Source of the DNA: an uncultured Alistipes sp.
GTDB lineage: Bacteria > Bacteroidota > Bacteroidia > Bacteroidales > Rikenellaceae
Assembly (NCBI RefSeq): GCF_902388705.1
Contig: NZ_CABMQJ010000057.1
Coordinates: forward strand, 1 to 12,359
Direction of reading: 5' to 3'
DNA length: 12,359 bases
The translations under genes and the position numbers were made by a program. The notes beneath the pieces were generated by a model. The model was not told the DNA's origin. It saw only the letters and a program-made list of their open reading frames with translations, and did not search any database. Shown piece by piece: positions 1 to 6,900 of this stretch (the stretch's first letter is position 1; every line of letters starts with the position of its first letter).

Positions 1-192
1 TTCTGCCGCGGCGGAAGGGCGGGACAGGACAGGGGCCTGCCGCAGCGGCCTGCGCATTTGGGGGAGCAGCGGAGCCCGTCCGTGTACGGCGCTCCTTGCG
101 GAGCGGAGTATACATGCGGCTCCGGCGCGGACGGCATTTGTCCGGACATGGGTTATTTGACGAGAACAAACATAACATAAACATACAACATT
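1..192. other. GC-rich upstream region of fumA
   Basis: No gene is supported here. The first 150 bases are GC-rich and contain small potential hairpins: CGCAG/CTGCG at 41-45/50-54, CGCTCC/GGAGCG around a TTGC loop at 90-105, and CGGAC/GTCCG at 128-132/140-144. None is followed by a T run, so none looks like an intrinsic terminator. The last 40 bases switch to A/T-rich sequence with no Shine-Dalgarno box, which is usual for Bacteroidetes leaders. A weak promoter guess is the TATTTG stretch at 154-159 with TTTG at 137-140, but the 13-base spacing is too short for the usual Bacteroidetes arrangement. Nothing shows what gene lies further upstream. Confidence 0.5.
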
Positions 193-1806
193 ATGGCAGA
201 CTTCATCTATCAGGAGCCGTTCCCCGTGGGGGAAGACAAAACCCGGTACCGTCTTTTGACGAAAGATTACGTAAAGGTCGTCGAGTGCGACGGGCGTAAG
301 ATACTGAAAGTAGACCCTGCGGGCCTTGAACTGTTGTCGAAAGCCGCGTACAGCGACGTGTCGTTCTACCTGCGCGCCGCCCATTTGCAGAAGCTGCGCA
401 ATATCCTCGAAGACCCCGAAGCCACCGACAACGACAAGTTCGTGGCCTACACCATGCTGCTCAACCAGGTCGTTGCGGCCGAGGGCGAGCTTCCGACCTG
501 CCAGGATACCGGCACGGCCATCTGCATCGGCCACAAGGGCGAAGACGTCTATACGGGCGCCGACGATGCGAAATGCATCGCCAAAGGCGTGTACGAAACC
601 TACAAGGAGCGCAACCTCCGCTACTCGCAGGTCGTGCCTTTCACGATGACCGACGAGAAGAACTCGGGGACGAACCTCCCGGCGCAGATTGACATTTACG
701 GCGGCCACCCCGGCATGGAGTACGAATTCCTCTTCATCACCAAGGGCGGCGGTTCGGCCAACAAGACCTTCCTCTACCAGCAGACCAAGGCGCTGCTGAA
801 CGAGAAGTCGCTGACCGAATTCATCAAGACCCATATCAAGGATCTCGGCACGTCGGCCTGCCCGCCGTACCACCTGGCCCTCTGCATCGGCGGCACGTCG
901 GCCGAAATGTGCCTCTCGACCGTGAAAAAGGCATCGGCGGGTTACCTCGACGAGCTGCCCACGTCGGGCAACGAGGGAGGCCGCTGCTTCCGCGATTTGG
1001 AGTGGGAGGAGAAGGTGCTCAAAATCTGCCAGCAGAGCGGCGTCGGCGCACAGTTCGGCGGCAAGTACCTCGTGCACGACGTGCGTGTAATCCGCGCCCC
1101 GCGCCACGCGGCTTCGTGCCCCGTGGCCATCGGCGTAAGCTGCTCGGCAGACCGTAATATCAAGGCCAAAATCACGCCCGAGGGTATCTTCCTCGAGGAG
1201 CTGGAGAAGAATCCGGCGCGCTTCCTGCCCGCACAGGCTCCCGCCATGTCGCCGGCCGTGGACATCGATTTGGACGAGGGCATGGACAAGGTGCGCGAGA
1301 TACTCACCAAATACCCGATTAAAACGCGCCTGAACCTGAAGGGCACGCTCATTGTAGCCCGTGACATCGCACACGCCCGCATCAAGCAGATGCTCGACGA
1401 AGGCAAGCCGATGCCCGAGTACTTCAAGAAGCACCCGGTCTATTACGCCGGCCCGGCCAAGACGCCCGACGGCATGGCTTCGGGCTCGTTCGGCCCCACG
1501 ACGGCCGGACGCATGGATCCCTACGTCGACCTGTTCCAGTCGCACGGCGGTTCGCTGGTGATGGTGGCCAAGGGCAACCGCACGCAGCAGGTGACCGACG
1601 CCTGCAAGAAGTACGGCGGTTTCTACCTCGGCTCGATCGGCGGCCCGGCTGCGATCCTGGCGAAGAACTCCATCAAATCGGTCGAGGTCGTGGACTTCCC
1701 CGAGTTGGGCATGGAGGCCGTGCGCAAGATTTATGTCGAGAACTTCCCGGCATTCATCATCGTCGACGACAAGGGCAACGATTTTTTTGCCGATTTCAAG
1801 CATTAA
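193..1806 (+). CDS. fumA: Class I fumarate hydratase, [4Fe-4S] type
   Basis: This enzyme reversibly hydrates fumarate to L-malate in the cytoplasm. In gut Bacteroidales the flow is mostly malate to fumarate on the way to succinate. The 537-residue product matches the one-chain FumA/FumB type (about 548 residues in E. coli), with alpha and beta parts fused. The alpha part (about 45-340) carries the three expected cluster cysteines: C103 in LPTCQDTGTA, C223 in TSACPPYHLALCIGGTSAE and C317 in GVSCSADRN. The beta part (about 357-537) carries GPTTAGRMDPY (435-444), GGSLVMVAKGNR (452-463) and GGFYLGSIGGPAA (475-487). The ATG at 193 follows an A/T-rich leader and gives a natural N-terminus without a targeting signal. 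Class I fumarases lose their cluster to oxygen and superoxide, which makes the bat genes next door notable. FumA versus FumB naming is arbitrary here; the class is secure. Confidence 0.95.
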   Translation: MADFIYQEPFPVGEDKTRYRLLTKDYVKVVECDGRKILKVDPAGLELLSKAAYSDVSFYLRAAHLQKLRNILEDPEATDNDKFVAYTMLLNQVVAAEGELPTCQDTGTAICIGHKGEDVYTGADDAKCIAKGVYETYKERNLRYSQVVPFTMTDEKNSGTNLPAQIDIYGGHPGMEYEFLFITKGGGSANKTFLYQQTKALLNEKSLTEFIKTHIKDLGTSACPPYHLALCIGGTSAEMCLSTVKKASAGYLDELPTSGNEGGRCFRDLEWEEKVLKICQQSGVGAQFGGKYLVHDVRVIRAPRHAASCPVAIGVSCSADRNIKAKITPEGIFLEELEKNPARFLPAQAPAMSPAVDIDLDEGMDKVREILTKYPIKTRLNLKGTLIVARDIAHARIKQMLDEGKPMPEYFKKHPVYYAGPAKTPDGMASGSFGPTTAGRMDPYVDLFQSHGGSLVMVAKGNRTQQVTDACKKYGGFYLGSIGGPAAILAKNSIKSVEVVDFPELGMEAVRKIYVENFPAFIIVDDKGNDFFADFKH

Positions 1807-1847
1807 AAACCGGCCCGCGGAATACTAACGGGCAAAAGTTTACGTTG

Positions 1848-1868
1848 TAAAATCTGAAAGAGATTTTA
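1848..1868 (+). other. AT-rich hairpin before batD
   Basis: A perfect 8-bp inverted repeat, TAAAATCT and AGATTTTA, surrounds a GAAAG loop 13 bases before the batD start. It lacks a GC-rich stem and a clean T run, so it is a poor intrinsic terminator. It could be a leader hairpin that tunes batD translation or RNA decay, or chance in A/T-rich sequence. A weaker GCCCG/CGGGC pair lies just upstream, in the first 20 bases after the fumA stop. Confidence 0.3.
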
Positions 1869-1880
1869 TTGTAAAGCTCA

Positions 1881-3743
1881 ATGAGAGATATCATTGCGAA
1901 AATATCCCTGACGGCGCTCCTCGTGCTGGCGATTTTCTCGGCATCGGCTGCCGAGAAAGTCACTTTCGAGGCCTCTTCGCCGCTGACGGTCGCCGTGGGC
2001 ACCCCGTTCCGTGTGGAATTCGCGCTCAACGCCATGCCCGACGACGGCACGTTCAAGGCTCCCGCATTCGAGGGGTTCGACGTGATAGCCGGGCCTGCGG
2101 AGGCCCGGGGGCAGTCGATTCAGATTGTCAACAATGCGATGACACGGGTGATAAATTACACAATCACCTATGTGCTGCTGCCGCAGGCCGAGGGCAACGT
2201 TACGGTCGGCTCTGCGGAGATTGCGGTCGACGGTACGACCTACCGTACCAAGCCGCTGCCGATCGAGATTGTGGACGAGGGCAAGGCCCCGGCGGCGAAT
2301 GCTCCGCAAGGAGAGCCGCAGCGCCGCGAGGAGGTTGCGGGCGACAATTCGGCGCAGAGCCGGGTCGCCAAGGACGACATCCTGCTGCGGGCCATCGTGT
2401 CGCGCACGTCGGTCTACAAGGGCGAACCCCTGCGCGTGACGTTCAAGCTTTACGAACGGGTGCCGGTCGTAGGGTACGACGAGGTGAAGTTCCCCTCGTT
2501 CAACGGTTTCTGGGCGCAGGAACTCAATACGGACAACGCCCGCCGCCAGCGTGAAACTTACAACGGCAAAGTCTACGAAACGCTCGTGGCCAAGGAGTAC
2601 CTGCTCTATCCGCAGCAGGCCGGCACGCTCACCATCGAGCCTGCCGAGCTGACCGCCGTGGCGCAGGTCATCATCCAGAGCCGCCGCAACGCAGACCCCT
2701 TCTTCGGGGGAGGGCACGACTTCGTCAATGTCCCCCGTAAGGTGCAGAGCCCGCAGCTGAACATCACGGTCAAACCGTTGCCGGCGGGTGCTCCCGCCAG
2801 CTTCAGCGGTGCCGTGGGGACGTTCACGATGGACGCCGCGCTGCCTCCCGAACGGCTGGCCGCGAACTCCGCGGCGACCTACACCGTGAAGATTTCCGGT
2901 ACGGGCAACCTCACGTTCGTGCAGGCGCCCAAATTGACGCTGCCGAGTTCGTTCGAGCAGTACAACGTCAAGACCACCGAGTCGATCAACACCTCGGCGG
3001 CCGGCATTTCCGGTTACCGGCAGTTCGAATACCCCTTCATCGCCCGCGCCGAAGGCACGTACGACATCGAACCCGTGGAGTTCAGTTACTTCGACCCCGC
3101 GCGGATGCAGTACATGACACTGCGTTCGAAGCCGCTGGCGCTCGACATCACGCCCGACACCAAGGGAGGCGGCGACGCCTATGTCGTGCCGGGGCGCGGC
3201 ATGTCGAAAGAGGAGGTCAAGCTGCTGGGGCAGGACATCCGCTTCATCAAACTGGGCAATGCGCAGCTGCGCCCCGTGCGCGAGCCGTTCCTTTTCAGCA
3301 CGCTTTACTGGATACTGCTCTTCGGCATACTGGTGCTCTTTGCGATGATTTACGCGGCGCTGCGCAAGCAGATCCGCGAGTCGCAGAACGCCGCCCTGGT
3401 GCGCGGCAAGCGGGCCAACAAGGTCGCCGTACAGCGTTTCCGGGCCGCAAAGCGGTACATGGAGGAGCAGAACCGCCACGCTTTCTACGAGGAGATGCTC
3501 CGGGCGCTGTGGGGCTATATGAGCGACAAGTTCAACATTCCCGTGGCCAACCTGACCAAAGAGAACGTCCGCGAGGAGCTGCACAAGCGCGGTGTGTCGG
3601 CCGAGGCGTCGCAGCGCTTCACGGCCATCATCACCAAGTGCGACGAGGCGCAGTACTCGCCGGCCGCATCGGCGCAGATGAGCGAGGTGTACGGCGAGGG
3701 CGTGGATATTATTTCGCGTATCGAAGCGGTGATAAAACGATGA
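1881..3743 (+). CDS. batD: BatD membrane protein (oxygen tolerance family)
   Basis: This is a membrane-anchored periplasmic protein of the Bacteroides aerotolerance (Bat) set. In other species it is thought to work with the von Willebrand A proteins BatA/BatB and the TPR proteins BatC/BatE in a cell-envelope complex; the molecular task is not settled. The 620-residue product starts with a signal peptide (about 1-23, ending SASA). A long region of beta-rich segments follows, with the BatD-typical DPFFGGG at 272-278. One hydrophobic segment lies at about 471-494, followed by a basic, helical cytoplasmic tail of about 125 residues. Length and layout fit the BatD family. It begins 74 bp after fumA with no strong terminator between. 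batA, batB and batC, which usually precede batD, are not in this window. The antisense strand is open over the whole gene, which reflects GC-rich codon use. Confidence 0.9.
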   Translation: MRDIIAKISLTALLVLAIFSASAAEKVTFEASSPLTVAVGTPFRVEFALNAMPDDGTFKAPAFEGFDVIAGPAEARGQSIQIVNNAMTRVINYTITYVLLPQAEGNVTVGSAEIAVDGTTYRTKPLPIEIVDEGKAPAANAPQGEPQRREEVAGDNSAQSRVAKDDILLRAIVSRTSVYKGEPLRVTFKLYERVPVVGYDEVKFPSFNGFWAQELNTDNARRQRETYNGKVYETLVAKEYLLYPQQAGTLTIEPAELTAVAQVIIQSRRNADPFFGGGHDFVNVPRKVQSPQLNITVKPLPAGAPASFSGAVGTFTMDAALPPERLAANSAATYTVKISGTGNLTFVQAPKLTLPSSFEQYNVKTTESINTSAAGISGYRQFEYPFIARAEGTYDIEPVEFSYFDPARMQYMTLRSKPLALDITPDTKGGGDAYVVPGRGMSKEEVKLLGQDIRFIKLGNAQLRPVREPFLFSTLYWILLFGILVLFAMIYAALRKQIRESQNAALVRGKRANKVAVQRFRAAKRYMEEQNRHAFYEEMLRALWGYMSDKFNIPVANLTKENVREELHKRGVSAEASQRFTAIITKCDEAQYSPAASAQMSEVYGEGVDIISRIEAVIKR

Positions 3744-3811
3744 CAACGTTTGCGTTAAGCGGGTGCGGGAGCTGCGGGCCGACTATGCCGGGCACTGCAA
3801 ACGAAGAATAA
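3740..3811 (+). CDS. Possible tiny ORF overlapping the batD stop (doubtful)
   Basis: A 23-codon frame begins with an ATG whose last two bases are the first two of the batD TGA stop (ATGA), a layout that often couples translation. It ends in TAA 13 bases before the batE ATG. The peptide has a central GCGSCGP run with two cysteines spaced CxxC and no similarity I recognise. It could be a real coupled microprotein, a way of carrying ribosomes across the batD-batE gap, or chance. No independent evidence supports translation, so treat it as a candidate only. Confidence 0.15.
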   Translation: MTTFALSGCGSCGPTMPGTANEE

Positions 3812-3824
3812 AATTCAACAGCCA

Positions 3825-4640
3825 ATGAAACGAGCGATTATATGTTTCCTGTTGCTGCTGGGCTGCGGCGCATCCCATGCGCAGGAGCCGGCCGACAGCC
3901 TGGTGCAGGCCGCGGCGGAACCTGCCGGCGCCCCTGCGCAGCCGACGGCGGCCCAGTTGTGGGACACGGCCAACACGGCTTATATCAACGGCGATTTCCA
4001 CAAGGCAGCCGAAACCTACGAACAGATACTCTCCCGCGGGGTGGGCTCCGTGAAACTGTATTACAACCTGGCCAATGCCTACTTCAAGGAGGAGCGCATG
4101 GGCAAGGCCATCCTCTTCTACAACCGGGCCCTGCGGCTGGCACCCGGCAACGACGACATCCGTTACAACTTGAGCGTCGCCGAAGCCCGCACGAAAGATA
4201 ATATCGAGGATATTCCCGAGTTTTTCCTCGTGACGTGGATGCGCGGCATCCGCCATACGATGAGCTGCACGGCGTGGAGCGTCCTGTCGCTCGCGCTGCT
4301 GGCCTGCATGCTGGCGCTGTTTTTGGTCTACCTGCTGGCACAGCGGCTGTCGCTGCGCAAGGCGGGCTTCTACGGCACCGTCGTCGCGGCGCTGCTGTTC
4401 ATGCTCACGACGTGGTTCGCGCTGGGCGAGCGCCGCGAGATGCTCGACGACAGGTCGGCCGTGGTGATGACCGCCTCGACCGCCGTGAAAAGTTCGCCCG
4501 ACAAATCGGCGACCGACCTCTTCGTGCTGCACGAAGGTACGGTGGTGACCATCACCGACCGCCTCGACGGCTGGTGCGAGGTGGTGATTGCCGACGGCAA
4601 GAAAGGGTGGCTCGAATGCCGGAAAATCGAAACAATCTGA
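3825..4640 (+). CDS. batE: BatE: TPR and SH3b membrane protein
   Basis: This is the last member of the Bat aerotolerance set, an envelope protein that probably scaffolds BatD and partners. In the 271-residue product a hydrophobic N-terminus ends in ASHAQ (cleavage near 19-20); an LLGC at 11-14 could alternatively be a lipobox, so secreted versus lipid-anchored is unclear. Two TPR motifs follow at about 44-75 (AQLWDTANTAY, GDFHKAAETYEQIL) and 78-109 (LYYNLANAYFKE, GKAILFYNRALRLAPGN). Two membrane helices lie at about 148-173 and 181-201. The C-terminal 60 residues form an SH3b-like domain (VKSSP, FVLHEGTVVTI, GWCEVVIADGKKGWL). TPR, two helices and SH3b in that order is the usual BatE layout. 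Its TGA stop directly abuts the recR ATG, so the two are probably co-expressed. Confidence 0.88.
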   Translation: MKRAIICFLLLLGCGASHAQEPADSLVQAAAEPAGAPAQPTAAQLWDTANTAYINGDFHKAAETYEQILSRGVGSVKLYYNLANAYFKEERMGKAILFYNRALRLAPGNDDIRYNLSVAEARTKDNIEDIPEFFLVTWMRGIRHTMSCTAWSVLSLALLACMLALFLVYLLAQRLSLRKAGFYGTVVAALLFMLTTWFALGERREMLDDRSAVVMTASTAVKSSPDKSATDLFVLHEGTVVTITDRLDGWCEVVIADGKKGWLECRKIETI

Positions 4641-5237
4641 ATGTCTAAACTTTTACAGGATGTCGTCGGCGAGCTGTCGAAGCTGCCGGGGGTGGGACGT
4701 CGCACGGCGCTGCGCCTCGCGATTCACATCCTGCGCATGGAGCGGGAGTCGGTGGCCGAAATGACGGAGAGCATCGACCGTTTCCGCAACGAAATCAAAT
4801 ACTGCGCGCAGTGCAACAACCTCTCGGACGAAGAGATATGCCCGATTTGCGCCGACGCGGAGCGCGACCATACGACCGTCTGCGTGGTCGAGCAGGTCGC
4901 CGACGTGCTCTCGATTGAGAATACGCGGCAGTACAAGGGGCTGTACCATGTGCTGGGCGGCGTCATATCGCCCATGCAGGGTATCTCCCCGTCGGATTTG
5001 AAAATCGATTTGCTGACCGGGCGCATCGCCGCCGGCGGCATCCGGGAGGTGATTCTCGCCATCTCGACCTCGGTCGAGGGCGAAACCACGCTTTTCTACC
5101 TGATGAACCGGCTCCGGCAGTTTCCCGGGCTGAAAGTCACCTCCATCGCCCGCGGCATCGGTTTCGGCGACGAGTTGGAATACGTCGACGAGCTGACCAT
5201 CACCCACGCTCTGCGCAACCGCCGGGAGGTCGAGTGA
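4641..5237 (+). CDS. recR: Recombination mediator protein RecR
   Basis: RecR works with RecO (and RecF) to load RecA onto single-stranded DNA during gap repair. The 198-residue product is family length (201 in E. coli). It has the helix-hairpin-helix segment LSKLPGVGRRTALRLA at 12-27, then a four-cysteine zinc finger with C55, C58, C67 and C70 (CAQC, CPIC). A Toprim domain follows with VCVVEQVADVLSIE at 80-93 and the conserved ARGIGFGDELEYVDELT at 170-186. All signature residues are present. The ATG follows the batE TGA with no spacer, so translation is probably coupled. No intrinsic terminator is visible after the stop; the next 508 bases are GC-rich and structured. Confidence 0.97.
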   Translation: MSKLLQDVVGELSKLPGVGRRTALRLAIHILRMERESVAEMTESIDRFRNEIKYCAQCNNLSDEEICPICADAERDHTTVCVVEQVADVLSIENTRQYKGLYHVLGGVISPMQGISPSDLKIDLLTGRIAAGGIREVILAISTSVEGETTLFYLMNRLRQFPGLKVTSIARGIGFGDELEYVDELTITHALRNRREVE

Positions 5238-5745
5238 CCTGCCAGGCGGATAATCGGGAGGGGTTGAACGAGGGGGCTGTCCGGGATGCCTGACGATCGG
5301 GAGCGTCCGGGAGCGGCTGGACGGCACGGCAGGGCAAAAAGGCAACGGCCGGCGAGCGGCAGGGCGGAAAATGGTACGAAACATGAAACGCATTGCCTGG
5401 CGGCCCGGGAATCCGCAGCCTGACGACGGCAGCCTGACAATGCGCCGCCCGTGCGGCGACACCGCACGTGCTGTGCCGCCGGCCATGAAACAACACCGCC
5501 CATGCATTGCCATCGGCTTGGAAAGTGGCTGTCCGACGGCCATGCGGCGGCACCGGCCTGCAGGCAGCCGCGGCCGGACAGCGATGCCGGCATATACAGC
5601 GGTGTTTGCCGGAGTGAAACGCCGCCGGGCAGGGATACCCGCCCGGCCCGAACGCCGGACGGCGCACGCAAACGCCGGGTTGCGCCCCGGCGGCAATGAG
5701 AAAGACCCGGGTACAGGATTGTACCGATAAAAAAATATTGCAGTT
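5238..5745. other. 508-bp GC-rich gap without a credible gene
   Basis: No protein gene is supported between recR and mdh. A 119-codon plus-strand frame (5371-5730) and long minus-strand frames exist, but their products are R/P/A-rich with no recognisable motif or start context. A direct repeat GCAGCCTGAC occurs at 5415-5424 and 5429-5438 (period 14), and a related GCCTGACGA lies near 5288. The second half holds a run of strong potential hairpins, described separately. The last 25 bases before mdh turn A-rich. I find no clear -7 element for mdh and no T-tailed terminator for recR. Confidence 0.6.
5450..5692. other. String of six strong hairpins, possible structured RNA
   Basis: Consecutive inverted repeats, all read directly from the sequence: CGTGCGG/CCGCACG (5450-5456/5462-5468); GTGCCGCCG/CGGCGGCAC (5473-5481/5545-5553), continued by CATG/CATG after a 2-base bulge; inside it GCCATCGG/CCGACGGC with one mismatch (5509-5516/5533-5540); CCGGCC/GGCCGG (5553-5558/5572-5577); CCGGCA/TGCCGG (5587-5592/5607-5612); GCCGGGC/GCCCGGC with an inner GGG/CCC (5624-5647); and CGCCGGG/CCCGGCG (5673-5679/5686-5692). 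Either strand could fold this way. High GC makes chance stems easier, but their tight head-to-tail packing is unusual. It may be a structured RNA, an mdh leader, or remains of a repeat element. Confidence 0.35.
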
Positions 5746-6744
5746 ATGGAATTTCTGACAAACGACAAGCTCACGATCGTGGGCGCGGCCGGCATGATCG
5801 GCTCGAACATGGCACAAACGGCGCTGATGATGCGCCTTACGCCCAACATCTGCCTCTACGATCCGTATGCTCCGGCGCTCGAAGGCGTGGCCGAAGAGCT
5901 TTACCACTGCGCGTTCGAGGGGGTGAACATCACCTGGACGAGCGATATCAAAGAGGCGCTTACGGATGCCGCGTATGTCGTTTCGTCGGGCGGCGCTGCC
6001 CGCAAGGCCGGCATGACGCGCGAAGACCTGCTGAAGGGAAATACGGAAATCGCCGCACAGTTCGGCAAGGACATCAAGGCTTACTGCCCGGATGTGAAGC
6101 ACGTGGTGGTGGTTTTCAACCCGGCCGACATCACGGGGCTGGTGACGCTGATTTATGCGGGCATCCGTCCGTCGCAGCTTTCGACCCTCGCAGCGCTGGA
6201 CAGCACGCGCCTGCGCAGCGAACTGGCCAAATACTTTAAGATTTCGCCCGATGAGATCCGCAACTGCCGCACTTACGGCGGCCACGGCGAGCAGATGGCC
6301 GTATTCGCTTCGACGACGCTCGTCGCCGGACGGCCCCTTTCCGAGCTGATCGGCCATGAGATGCCCGAGGGCGACTGGCACGATTTGCAGCAGCGGGTGA
6401 TTCAGGGCGGCAAGCACATCATCGACCTGCGCGGACGTTCCTCGTTCCAGAGTCCGGCCTACCTGTCGATTTGCATGATTGCGGCGGCGATGGGCGGCAA
6501 GCCGTTCGTTTATCCCGCTGGGGTGTTCGTGCACAACGACGAGTTCAAGCACATCCTGATGGCGATGGAAACCGAAATCACGAAGCAGGGCGTCAGCTAC
6601 AAGAACGTCAGGGGCACGGCCGAGGAGAACAAGGCCCTGGCCGACAGCTACGGCCACCTCTGCAAACTGCGCGACGAGGTGATTTCGATGGGCATCGTTC
6701 CGCCCGTCGAAGAGTGGCGCAGCCTGAACCCGCACCTGAAATAA
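5746..6744 (+). CDS. mdh: NAD-dependent malate dehydrogenase
   Basis: This enzyme interconverts L-malate and oxaloacetate with NAD(H) in the cytoplasm. With fumarase it forms part of the route from oxaloacetate to fumarate and succinate. The 332-residue product has a Rossmann start with IVGAAGMIGSN at 11-21 and an acidic residue at the end of the second strand (D39), favouring NAD over NADP. The substrate-loop arginines are R86 and R92 (RKAGMTRED), and a cofactor/substrate segment VVFNPADI lies at 122-129. The catalytic pair is D152 with R155 (LDSTRLRSEL) and H180 in TYGGHGEQM. It belongs to the lactate/malate dehydrogenase superfamily, in the form usual in Bacteroidales. It stands alone: a structured 508-bp gap lies before it and tandem terminators after it. 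Lactate dehydrogenase activity is unlikely given family resemblance, but specificity was not tested. Confidence 0.9.
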   Translation: MEFLTNDKLTIVGAAGMIGSNMAQTALMMRLTPNICLYDPYAPALEGVAEELYHCAFEGVNITWTSDIKEALTDAAYVVSSGGAARKAGMTREDLLKGNTEIAAQFGKDIKAYCPDVKHVVVVFNPADITGLVTLIYAGIRPSQLSTLAALDSTRLRSELAKYFKISPDEIRNCRTYGGHGEQMAVFASTTLVAGRPLSELIGHEMPEGDWHDLQQRVIQGGKHIIDLRGRSSFQSPAYLSICMIAAAMGGKPFVYPAGVFVHNDEFKHILMAMETEITKQGVSYKNVRGTAEENKALADSYGHLCKLRDEVISMGIVPPVEEWRSLNPHLK

Positions 6745-6763
6745 GCGGCGGTGCGGCAAACGC

Positions 6764-6798
6764 AAAAGGGAGCGGGCACCGTGTCCGCTCCCTTTTTT
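6764..6798 (+). terminator. Intrinsic terminator of mdh (first of two)
   Basis: A perfect 12-bp stem, AAAAGGGAGCGG paired with CCGCTCCCTTTT, closes a 9-base loop 19 bases after the mdh stop. It is followed by six T in a row. The 5' arm starts with four A, so it could also stop leftward transcripts weakly. Confidence 0.9.
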
Positions 6799-6818
6799 GC
6801 GGGATTGCCCGCTTTTTT
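6799..6818 (+). terminator. Second terminator directly after the first
   Basis: The stem GCGGG/CCCGC with an ATTG loop begins at the base after the T run of the previous terminator and is followed by six T (6813-6818). The two form a tandem stop that should insulate the downstream gene from mdh read-through. Confidence 0.75.
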
Positions 6819-6900
6819 CCGGATTTTAGTAATTTTACATCGCATGCCGAACCCCGAAGTGCGGCAATACGCGAAATTCCATGAACCGAAAATTGAAACC

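Noticed and set aside
90..105. CGCTCC/GGAGCG hairpin as a terminator of an upstream gene
   Set aside because: There is no T run on either side and no evidence of a gene ending here.
1878..3746. 622-codon antisense ORF covering all of batD
   Set aside because: The plus-strand BatD is clear by signal peptide, DPFFGGG and membrane segment. The antisense product is R/H/G/L-rich without motifs, as expected from GC-rich codon use.
5371..5730. 119-codon plus-strand ORF in the recR-mdh gap
   Set aside because: Its product is R/P/A/G-rich with no motif, and its frame runs straight through the hairpin string. Long open frames arise easily at this GC content.
4653..6765. Long minus-strand ORFs (398 and 521 codons) across recR, the gap and mdh
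   Set aside because: Most of their length is antisense to well-identified recR and mdh, and the products lack recognisable features.
6751..6900. Upstream start of the secreted protein, adding 50 residues
   Set aside because: It would overlap the mdh terminators and bury the signal peptide. The ATG at 6901 gives a normal signal peptide.
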